DNA of 64,000 nucleotides from Gammaproteobacteria bacterium (GTDB lineage Bacteria; Pseudomonadota; Gammaproteobacteria; Acidiferrobacterales; Sulfurifustaceae): NCBI GenBank assembly GCA_016199745.1, contig JACQFZ010000004.1:1-64000 (forward strand). The letters run 5' to 3'. The notes below the pieces were generated by a model that did not search any database, was not told where the DNA came from, and saw nothing but the letters and a program-made list of their open reading frames with translations. A program made the translations under genes and the position numbers. Positions 55,182-64,000 of the stretch are shown here, in pieces (positions within the stretch are counted from its first letter, which is position 1; every line of letters starts with the position of its first letter).

Positions 55182-56177
55182 TTAAATCAGGCTGACGAGC
55201 ACGCGGCCGGTTTGTCCACCTTTGAGAATACGGTCGATCTGCGGGCTTAACGCTTCGAGCGCACACTCCTGTGCCAATTCGTTCAACCACGGTATTTTCC
55301 ATTCGCTAGCCAACTTCGACCAGAGGGTTCGCCGCAGCGACGCTTCGGTATTGGCCGAATCAAGACCGATTAATGTCGCCCCACGCAGAATAAAAGGAAA
55401 AATGCTGGCATGTAGTTCTGGCGACACAACCATTCCGCAGCAAGTGGCGACACCACGTACCTTCAACGAACGCAATACGGTCGACAATATATTCCCGCCC
55501 ACCGTATCGACGGCGGCCGCCCAACGTCCGGCAAGCAACGGTCGATCGCTGGTATCGTCCACTTCCGCACGCGCGATAATTTCCGCGGCGCCAAGCTTCG
55601 TTAGAAATTCTCGCTCTTGGGGTTTACCGGTCGCGGCGACCACGCGATAACCCGCATGCGCGAGGATAGCGACAGCAACGCTGCCAACACCGCCGGTAGC
55701 GCCGGTCACTAACACGTCACCGTGCTCCGGCTTGACCCCTTGGTATTGCAAGCGATACACCGCCAGCGCTGCGGTAAAACCGGCCGTACCATAGATCATG
55801 CTGTCCCGCAACGACAGGCTATTTGGCCGCGGCACCACCCACTCAGCCGGTACCCGAATGTATTGGCCAAAGCCGCCGGCGGTGTTCATGCCGAGATCGT
55901 AGCCGGTGCAAATGACTTCATCGCCCGGGCGAAACGCTGGGCTCGCGCTTTCCTCGACTACGCCGGCGGCATCGACGCCGGGTGTATGCGGATATCGCCG
56001 GGTGATACCGCGATGGCCGGTCGCCGAAAGCGCATCTTTGTAGTTCAGCGACGAATAATGCACGCGGATCAGTACCGCACCGGCAGGCAACTCATCGATC
56101 GTACGGCGATGGACACCGCGAACGATGCTACCGTCAGCGGCTTCGCTCACGACCAGCGCGTTAAACGTCTTCGTCAT
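55182..56177 (-). CDS. YhdH/AcuI-type NADPH oxidoreductase
   Basis: A zinc-free medium-chain dehydrogenase/reductase of 331 aa, YhdH/YhfP group, some of which reduce acryloyl-CoA. Motifs: VHYSSLNYKDALSATG, HTPGVDAAGVV, VTGATGGVGSVAVAILA (NADPH binding) and GRVLVSLI at the end. The gene is 10 bp after the DUF2235 gene stop, in the same direction. Confidence 0.88.
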   Translation of the reverse strand: MTKTFNALVVSEAADGSIVRGVHRRTIDELPAGAVLIRVHYSSLNYKDALSATGHRGITRRYPHTPGVDAAGVVEESASPAFRPGDEVICTGYDLGMNTAGGFGQYIRVPAEWVVPRPNSLSLRDSMIYGTAGFTAALAVYRLQYQGVKPEHGDVLVTGATGGVGSVAVAILAHAGYRVVAATGKPQEREFLTKLGAAEIIARAEVDDTSDRPLLAGRWAAAVDTVGGNILSTVLRSLKVRGVATCCGMVVSPELHASIFPFILRGATLIGLDSANTEASLRRTLWSKLASEWKIPWLNELAQECALEALSPQIDRILKGGQTGRVLVSLI

Positions 56178-56187
56178 CGTAACTCCA

Positions 56188-57297
56188 CTAACTGGATAGC
56201 TTTGGATAAAGCGTTTCCCGAATCTTCTCGATATGACTCAAGCCATCGTCGGTAATCGGTACCTTCGCCTTCAACCCGTGCACGAGATTGACCGGACGAT
56301 AGCTGTTAGTCGGATGTTGCAGGCGATTCAGCACGCTTTTATGGATATGTTCGTTCAGCGTATTGCCGCGAGCAAGCTTGCGTTTAAACGTCGGCAATAA
56401 TTTATAAATACCGAGCACCGAATTACGCAGCTCGCCGTAACAATTGGGATCGACACGCATGGCCAAATAACGCTCCTGCAGCGTAAGGCCGGCACTCATC
56501 GCCTTGACCGCCATCCACATGAACGCATGATCGGAAAGCCCGGCATCGATATAACCACCGCCGACATTGGTGTGCACCCCGGCAAACCAAACCTGTTCGA
56601 CGTTAAGCCGTAGCGTACCGTCGCTTTTCCACAGACTTGGTTCATAAGGACCGCGGCGCTCGTCGATTCCCAGCGCTTGATACGCGTATAACACGTGTCG
56701 GCCGAGAGTCTCGTCATGGAAACCATGAGCGTACTTCGAACCCTCGATCAAGCGCCGAAAGATTTTGCGCAGTAGCCCATAGCGCGATAGTGCCGGCACA
56801 CCGAGCGAGCCGACCGTATCCCAGACGCCAATAAAGTGCACCGACGGCTGACGCTGCTTCGCTTTGAACTCAGCCGCCTTGGCTTTGCCCTTCGCATTGG
56901 TCGACTGCCGATAAAGATCGTAGGCACGCTTCACCGCTTTCGTATCTTTCGCCGGCGGCAATCCGCAACGTCCGATCAAGCCGGATAACGAACGCACGGT
57001 GTAGGCGCCGCGACTAAACCCAAACAAGAACAATCGATCGCCGTCTTGGTAGTGATTGGCGATCCAACAGTAGGCGTCGTGAATGTTCGCGGTAAGGCCG
57101 ATTCCGAATAAGCCGCCAGTGTAGTGGTCCCAACCCTTACCGGTACCCAAACCCGTGTCGTAATAAATCAGTTGCTGGTCAGACGACTCAACCGCCCGTG
57201 CCATTTTGACAACGTTAGTCGGGACCACTAAACCGCGATCCGTTTGGGTCGGCGTATTCCACGTTCCGTCGCACGCCACCACTAAATTTCGCCCCAT
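56188..57297 (-). CDS. DUF2235 alpha/beta-hydrolase-like protein
   Basis: A 369-aa protein matching DUF2235 (T6SS phospholipase effector-like domain): VVACDGTWNTP at the N-terminus, the nucleophile elbow GFSRGAYTVRSLSG, GVWDTVGSLG and VWFAGVHTNVGGGY. The serine hydrolase triad is plausible (Ser in GFSRG, Asp in VWDTV, His in GVHTN). No T6SS genes are nearby. It probably acts on lipids or is a general hydrolase. Confidence 0.85.
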   Translation of the reverse strand: MGRNLVVACDGTWNTPTQTDRGLVVPTNVVKMARAVESSDQQLIYYDTGLGTGKGWDHYTGGLFGIGLTANIHDAYCWIANHYQDGDRLFLFGFSRGAYTVRSLSGLIGRCGLPPAKDTKAVKRAYDLYRQSTNAKGKAKAAEFKAKQRQPSVHFIGVWDTVGSLGVPALSRYGLLRKIFRRLIEGSKYAHGFHDETLGRHVLYAYQALGIDERRGPYEPSLWKSDGTLRLNVEQVWFAGVHTNVGGGYIDAGLSDHAFMWMAVKAMSAGLTLQERYLAMRVDPNCYGELRNSVLGIYKLLPTFKRKLARGNTLNEHIHKSVLNRLQHPTNSYRPVNLVHGLKAKVPITDDGLSHIEKIRETLYPKLSS

Positions 57298-57467
57298 CGT
57301 TTGTTCCCCGTTCTCGATCCGTGCAGGTTAACAAAACCTCTCTAAGATAGTGCATAAACGTCGAACGGTACCGCTTGGCTGGCAATAACATGAAGGACTA
57401 CGACGAGGGTACTACACCGACCCGTTCCCGAAGAGCAGGGCCGGTTTGAAACGCGTCAACAATGAAG

Positions 57468-59648
57468 TCAGCCGTTGACTGTCATGAGGAGACCCTCCGA
57501 GTCCAGCAAGGGTTTACCCGCCTTAGTGGGATCGGCCTGACCGAATTGCTCGTTATAAAGCTGGGCATAGAGGCCGCCGCGGGCGAGAAGCTCGGCATGC
57601 TTACCAACTTCGGAAACGCGGCCACTATCGAGCACGACGATCTGGTCGGCGCGCAATACGGTGGACAGTCGATGGGCAATGACAATCGATGTCCGATTAC
57701 GCAACAACCGCGCTAGCGCTGCTTGAATACGGCGCTCAGAGCGGGAATCGAGCGCCGATGTTGCTTCGTCAAGAATCAATATTTTTGGATCTTTGAGAAA
57801 GGCGCGGGCAATCGCTAACCGCTGCTTCTGACCGCCGGACAGCACCGCACCACGTTCGCCGATCTCGGTCGACAACCCTTCCGGCAGGCACTGCACGAAT
57901 TCCAGCGCATTAGCGGCTTCGAGCGCAGCGACGATCTCATCGAGCCTGGCATCGGGTTTGGCCAACAACAAATTCTCCTGCACCGTGCCGGAGAACAAAA
58001 TCGTTTCTTGATTGACAATACCGATGTGCCGGCGCAGCGAATCGAGCTGCAACTCGCGCAGGTCGACACCGTCGAGCAGGATGCGGCCAGCGAGCGGATC
58101 GTAGAACCGCGGCACCAGATTCGCCAACGTCGACTTGCCGGCGCCACTCGGGCCGACGAAGGCAACGGTCTGGCCCGGCGCAATCGTCAAGCTAATGTCC
58201 TGCAAAATATGCGAGTCGGTGTCGTAGCCGAACTGCACCGCGTCAAAATCGATGCGCCCGCGGCACTCGGTGACACGCGTTGCGCTCGGCCGCTCAACCA
58301 CATGCGGCTGGGTGTCGAAGTATTCGAATATCCGATCGATTGCCGCCAACGCATTGCTCAGTACCACGCTCAAGTCGGACAACCGCTGCAGCGGGTAATA
58401 AAACATACCGAGGTAAAGCAGGAACTGCGTCAGTGCACCAACCGTCAACTGGTTAGCGAGGATCTGGTGTACGCCATACCAAACCACCAGCACCGGCGCG
58501 GTGTGCACGACGAAGCCGACCGCGACTTCGTTTAAGGCGGTAAAACGCGCCGAGTACAGCACCTTGCTCAGTAACTTGTTGGCATGGGTCGCGAACAGCT
58601 GTGTCTCGGCCGATTCGCGCGCAAAACCTTTGACGATAGCGACCCCGGCAACCTTCTCGTGCAGCTCGCCGGACAACATTTCCAGCCGCTGCTGGACTTC
58701 CTGCGTCGATCGGCGAATACGTGGACCCATGGCACGTAGCGAAAAGAAGTAGATCGGCATCAACACCAGCGACACCAGCGTCATCATCGGATGGATCGTT
58801 AACAAAATGCCGACCAGCGCCAGCAACAGCGCCACATCCATCCAGACGTTGGTAAGTGCCGAGCCGACGAAGTTTTGCGCCAGGCTGATGTCGTTTACCA
58901 CGCGCGAGACGATGGCACCGGTCTGATGGCGCGTGAAAAATGCGTGCGACAACCGTTGTACGTGACTGAATAGCGCCACGCGCAGGTCGCGCACCATGCG
59001 GTGGCCGGCAATGGCGGCGAATACGCTGCGATAGTACGTCGATACCATCCATAGCGCGTTGACCGACAACACGCTGCCGACGAGGTACAGAATCTTGCGC
59101 TCGCGGACGGCATCGTCGAGCGCACTATTGAGCACCACATCATCGAGCAGGATCTTGAGCATCCACGGGAACGCCAGCGGCATCAAAAATTTGAGCAGAC
59201 CGGCAACGGTCGCGGCGGCAACGTACCGCCAATACGGCTTGGCAAACGCTAAGAAGCGCCATACCGGCGCGCGGCCTTTACTGTCGGCGCGATAACGGTT
59301 CATCACCGAATCGCCGAAGCCGCTTTTCACATCGAGGATGCGATGCGCGCTGATATCGACTTCCGGATAACGCGAACGTGACTGCAACCGCGCCACGTCG
59401 TCCGAACGCAGACCGGGAGGTAGTTTGCGCTCAGGGATCGGCGATGCCGCCAACATGTCGTCGTCGACGTCCAGTACGAGCGCGACGTACGCATCCGGCG
59501 CGGAGCCGGCGGCACGGTGTAACGCGTTCAGCAGCAGCTGCGCGTCTTCCCAGCGATCGAAAACATAATGACGACCATCGGTACGGATTAGGCCATCGTT
59601 TAAAAGTTTGGGAATTTCGGTGCTACGACGCAGGTGATAAACAATCAT
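57468..59648 (-). CDS. MsbA-like ABC exporter with extra N-terminal domain
   Basis: A half-size ABC exporter (membrane domain about residues 130-440, nucleotide-binding domain with Walker A VGPSGAGKST, signature LSGGQKQRLA and Walker B ILDEATS). It is about 726 aa from ATG 59648 (MIVYHLRRSTEIP) because of a soluble N-terminal region of about 120 aa absent from MsbA (about 580 aa). That region begins YHLRRSTEIPKLLNDGL, reminiscent of small ADP-ribosyltransferase/RNA-phosphotransferase-like folds, and contains DRWEDAQLLLNAL. This likeness is weak. Substrate unknown. Confidence 0.85.
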   Translation of the reverse strand: MIVYHLRRSTEIPKLLNDGLIRTDGRHYVFDRWEDAQLLLNALHRAAGSAPDAYVALVLDVDDDMLAASPIPERKLPPGLRSDDVARLQSRSRYPEVDISAHRILDVKSGFGDSVMNRYRADSKGRAPVWRFLAFAKPYWRYVAAATVAGLLKFLMPLAFPWMLKILLDDVVLNSALDDAVRERKILYLVGSVLSVNALWMVSTYYRSVFAAIAGHRMVRDLRVALFSHVQRLSHAFFTRHQTGAIVSRVVNDISLAQNFVGSALTNVWMDVALLLALVGILLTIHPMMTLVSLVLMPIYFFSLRAMGPRIRRSTQEVQQRLEMLSGELHEKVAGVAIVKGFARESAETQLFATHANKLLSKVLYSARFTALNEVAVGFVVHTAPVLVVWYGVHQILANQLTVGALTQFLLYLGMFYYPLQRLSDLSVVLSNALAAIDRIFEYFDTQPHVVERPSATRVTECRGRIDFDAVQFGYDTDSHILQDISLTIAPGQTVAFVGPSGAGKSTLANLVPRFYDPLAGRILLDGVDLRELQLDSLRRHIGIVNQETILFSGTVQENLLLAKPDARLDEIVAALEAANALEFVQCLPEGLSTEIGERGAVLSGGQKQRLAIARAFLKDPKILILDEATSALDSRSERRIQAALARLLRNRTSIVIAHRLSTVLRADQIVVLDSGRVSEVGKHAELLARGGLYAQLYNEQFGQADPTKAGKPLLDSEGLLMTVNG

Positions 59649-59741
59649 GGAGTGCGAAACCTCGTGGCCACCGACGACCCAGCGCGCAGCCAGCGGCAAA
59701 CGATCGCCACCGACTTTCTCGTGCGAGAAATTTGTGCGCGA

Positions 59742-61766
<2,025 letters not shown>

Positions 61767-61776
61767 TCAAAAAAAC

Positions 61777-61848
61777 GTAGGGTGGGCGGCGCTTTCCCGC
61801 CCACGCGTTTTTTAATCCGCGTGGGCGAAAAAACACCGCCCACCCTAC
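61777..61848. repeat. Nested palindromic element between ligA and zipA
   Basis: Outer arms (GTAGGGTGGGCGG and its complement, 61777-61789 and 61836-61848) enclose an inner perfect pair (CGCCCACGCG/CGCGTGGGCG, 61799-61808 and 61818-61827) with T-rich and A-rich loops. This is the GTAGGGTGGGC type of small interspersed element common in proteobacterial intergenic spaces. Confidence 0.75.
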
Positions 61849-61854
61849 ATTGTT

Positions 61855-63063
61855 CTAGAGATCGGTGGCGAACAAACGCAGCGCCGCTTCGCTACCGGGA
61901 GCGATGCCGAAGGCGCGCATCTTGACGTCGATGCCGTGGATCTGCGCGCGGATGGCGGTAATGCCCTTATCGGTCAGCGGGCGCCGGTCTTGATCCAACA
62001 ACTGGCCATCGAGAAAACGCGCCACCGACCTGGCGGTATCGACCATATGATCGAACGCCTCGGTCGGCTCGGCGACGCTGGGAACGCTCATGAACAGCGT
62101 CAGGCCCGGCGTCCGGAAACTGTCCCACATTTCCGGATCGAAGTTACCCGGCTTGTACAGGTTCGATAGACAATAGAGCAGCCGGCCGTTGTCGCGCTTA
62201 TAAAAGATATTCTTAGCCTCGAGCGTCATGCCCTCGTGCTCCATCGCCGCCAACAGCGCCCGCCCTTTGAACGGCGTATGCGCCTCGGTGACGACGTTTA
62301 CGCCGGCAATGACGTCATGCTCATCGCAAAACGCCGTCAACTCGCGGCCCCGTTCGATCGCCTGCTCAAACGTAATCGAAAATTTGGACGGCCGGTGTAA
62401 CGCATCGGCAAGTTTGAGACCCACCTGTGCGAACGTATTGAGCTCGGTCTCACCGATCGGCCCGCGGGCATCGACCAACTGGATCGCGAGCTTAAGGTCG
62501 CTGTACTGCGTTACGTCGGAATCGTACTGCAAGGTCGACCAGAAATTAGTTTGATAGCGCTGACCGTAGAGCTGCCGTGGGTAGTCAAGCTTGTACTCGT
62601 TCTGCTTGTAAACCGACAACGCCGCCCGCCGGCGTACCGGTCCCGGACCCGGCAAATGAACCACAAAATCGATTGCCTCGATCGGCGACATTTGGCGCTC
62701 ACCGGGGCGCACCGCTTCCGGCCCGGTGCCCGGCGGATCGAAGCCCGGGTTCAGATTGAGCGGCTGGTTCGCCACCTCTTCGATATCAGCCAACGCATCG
62801 CTGACCGGATCGATATCCGAGTCTGCCGGCAGATCGGCCGGTACCGTTGCTTCCGCCTTGAGAAAACGCGGATCGGCGATCGGCGACGGCGTATCGACCT
62901 GCACAACCGGCTCGCGCCGATTGAGTAGGCCGCCGGCACCGTTCGATGAGAAATGCAAACGCCGGAAAGAGCGCGTCAATCGATCACGATCGAGCGCCGA
63001 TACGGCGATGATGGCAATGATAACGATGCCGATGACTAGCAGAGCGATCTGCAGATTCATCAT
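61855..63063 (-). CDS. zipA: Cell-division protein ZipA
   Basis: Anchors FtsZ to the membrane. A single N-terminal helix (MMNLQIALLVIGIVIIAII) is followed by a charged, proline-containing linker and the C-terminal FtsZ-binding domain (about residues 250-400: RPSKFSITFEQAIERG, FKGRALLAAMEHEGM, PGLTLFMSVPSVAEP). At 402 aa it is longer than E. coli ZipA (328) because of the linker. Position between ligA and smc is typical. Confidence 0.9.
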   Translation of the reverse strand: MMNLQIALLVIGIVIIAIIAVSALDRDRLTRSFRRLHFSSNGAGGLLNRREPVVQVDTPSPIADPRFLKAEATVPADLPADSDIDPVSDALADIEEVANQPLNLNPGFDPPGTGPEAVRPGERQMSPIEAIDFVVHLPGPGPVRRRAALSVYKQNEYKLDYPRQLYGQRYQTNFWSTLQYDSDVTQYSDLKLAIQLVDARGPIGETELNTFAQVGLKLADALHRPSKFSITFEQAIERGRELTAFCDEHDVIAGVNVVTEAHTPFKGRALLAAMEHEGMTLEAKNIFYKRDNGRLLYCLSNLYKPGNFDPEMWDSFRTPGLTLFMSVPSVAEPTEAFDHMVDTARSVARFLDGQLLDQDRRPLTDKGITAIRAQIHGIDVKMRAFGIAPGSEAALRLFATDL

Positions 63064-63385
63064 GACAATGTCACGCGGATGCTGGGTGAAAACGGCGCGC
63101 GCTCGGACGGCTTCTTAAGCACGCAGAAAGATTCTCTAAATTCGGGCGGAAGGTCGTCTGAAAGCGCGTGCACGGCTCGCGGTCGTCTTTTATTGAGTTC
63201 GATTGGGTGTTCTGGTCGCAGGGCTGGCGTCAAGTTTTCTGCTCTAGCGCTAGGCTGCTGAATGTTAACGCGTCTCGTTAAAAAACGCGACGCACACCTT
63301 CACCGATGATCGGGGTAAAGACCGGCTAGGTCATACCCCGCACCTGATCGCAGCACCCTCTTCCTAGAAAGAGGGCGACTGCCAA
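63064..63385. other. Intergenic region between smc and zipA
   Basis: About 320 bp without a gene. A CCCTCTT/AAGAGGG hairpin at about 63355-63374 follows the smc stop, and the rest probably holds the zipA promoter. No RNA gene or repeat recognised. Confidence 0.45.
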
Positions 63386-64000
63386 TTACGCCTGCGCCGC
63401 CATCTTCATAGCCTCTTCGACATCGACCGCCACCAACCGCGACACGCCCGGCTCGGACATGGTGACACCCAACAGGATGTCGGCCATCTCCATGCTGATC
63501 TTGTTGTGGGTGATGTACAGCAACTGTGTGCGCTCGGACATCGTTTTCAATGTTTCGGCGTAGCGCTGCACGTTGGCGTCGTCGAGCGGCGCATCGACCT
63601 CGTCCATCAAACAGAACGGTGCCGGATTGAGCTCGAAGATCGAGAACAGCAACGCCACCGCCGTCAACGCCTTTTCACCGCCGGACAGCAGATGAATCGT
63701 GCTGTTGCGCTTGCCCGGCGGGCGCGCCATTACCGACACGCCGGTCTCGAGCAAGTTGTTGTCGGTCAGCTCGAGGTAAGCGCTGCCGCCGCCGAACAAA
63801 CGCGGGAAGAACAATTGGAAATTCTCGTTGACCTTGTCGAAGGTCTCGCGGAAACGCGTGCGGGTCTCGGCGTCCATCTTCTTCATGGCCTCGTCGAGCG
63901 TCGCCAACGCCTGCTGTAAATCGTCCGCCTGCTTGTCGAGATAGCCCTTACGCTGCGACAGCTCTTCGAACTCTTCGATCGCAACGAGGTTAATAGGACC
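63386..64000 (-). CDS. smc: Chromosome segregation protein SMC (3' end)
   Basis: Only the last about 204 residues lie in the window; the gene continues beyond the right edge. Reading from the edge, [21 protein letters not shown] is the end of the coiled coil leading into the C-terminal ATPase lobe, with signature [16 protein letters not shown], Walker [14 protein letters not shown] and the H-loop [20 protein letters not shown] condenses chromosomes with ScpA and ScpB, encoded at 40-41.6 kb. Confidence 0.95.
   Translation of the reverse strand, partial: GPINLVAIEEFEELSQRKGYLDKQADDLQQALATLDEAMKKMDAETRTRFRETFDKVNENFQLFFPRLFGGGSAYLELTDNNLLETGVSVMARPPGKRNSTIHLLSGGEKALTAVALLFSIFELNPAPFCLMDEVDAPLDDANVQRYAETLKTMSERTQLLYITHNKISMEMADILLGVTMSEPGVSRLVAVDVEEAMKMAAQA

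Overview
The window reads as chromosomal DNA of a gammaproteobacterium with roughly 58% GC. The housekeeping gene order supports this: smc-zipA-ligA at the right end, trpS-scpA-scpB-rluB in the middle, and yciB-yciI-bolA followed by a peptidyl-prolyl isomerase lipoprotein. A DSF (diffusible signal factor) pair of rpfF and an rpfC-like gene next to csrA recalls Xanthomonadales-like lineages. I cannot name a genus from sequence alone.

Layout. 1-4.1 kb: a membrane Ser/Thr kinase with a WD40 propeller, then a periplasmic glycerophosphodiesterase. 4.1-33.1 kb: a large, apparently complete specialised-metabolite locus. Its leftward arm (24.6 to 4.1 kb) runs MMPL/RND exporter, LolA-like carrier, FabZ-like dehydratase, FabG-like reductase, ACP, a KS-ACP-ACP-AfsA-like megasynthase, a small membrane protein, an outer-membrane barrel, a solitary ectoine-synthase-like cupin, a degenerate KS (chain-length-factor type), an active KS, an acyl-CoA-dehydrogenase-like enzyme, a proline-type adenylating enzyme, a carrier protein, divergent trpD/trpC/trpF/trpA-like genes, and a flavin amine oxidase/desaturase. 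Its rightward arm (25.0 to 33.1 kb) holds a LolCDE/MacB-like ABC transporter, a second LolA-like carrier, two outer-membrane proteins, an OmpR-family two-component system and an Sfp-type phosphopantetheinyl transferase. An MFS exporter follows. The arms diverge from an AT-rich region at about 24.64-24.99 kb carrying three 10-bp direct repeats that could be the response-regulator site.

How the cluster may work (inference): the adenylating enzyme, carrier protein and dehydrogenase match the trio that turns proline into a pyrrole-2-carbonyl thioester. The KS pair, reductase and dehydratase would extend it into an unsaturated chain, as in aryl-polyene systems, whose exporter and LolA-like carrier are also mirrored here. 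The TrpD/C/F/A-like enzymes keep PRPP and catalytic residues but lack key anthranilate-contacting residues, and neither trpB nor trpE is present. They may build a fused pyrrole ring on another amine. The AfsA-like hotdog pair and the lone EctC-like cyclase suggest further ring-forming or C3-condensing chemistry. I do not recognise a described pathway with this combination.

33.2-39 kb: MFS exporter, DUF1820, ACP phosphodiesterase, DUF488, a Cys-rich protein, then a decayed patch (double-frameshifted gene, truncated chrA, an ORF with an internal amber codon) and a short MscS channel. 39-49.9 kb: conserved housekeeping genes. 50-57.3 kb: rpfF, an rpfC-like sensor kinase broken by a 5-bp tandem duplication, csrA, a YhdH-type oxidoreductase and a DUF2235 protein. 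57.5-64 kb: an MsbA-like ABC exporter with an unusual N-terminal domain, ligA, zipA and the 3' end of smc. Several palindromic repeat elements lie between genes.
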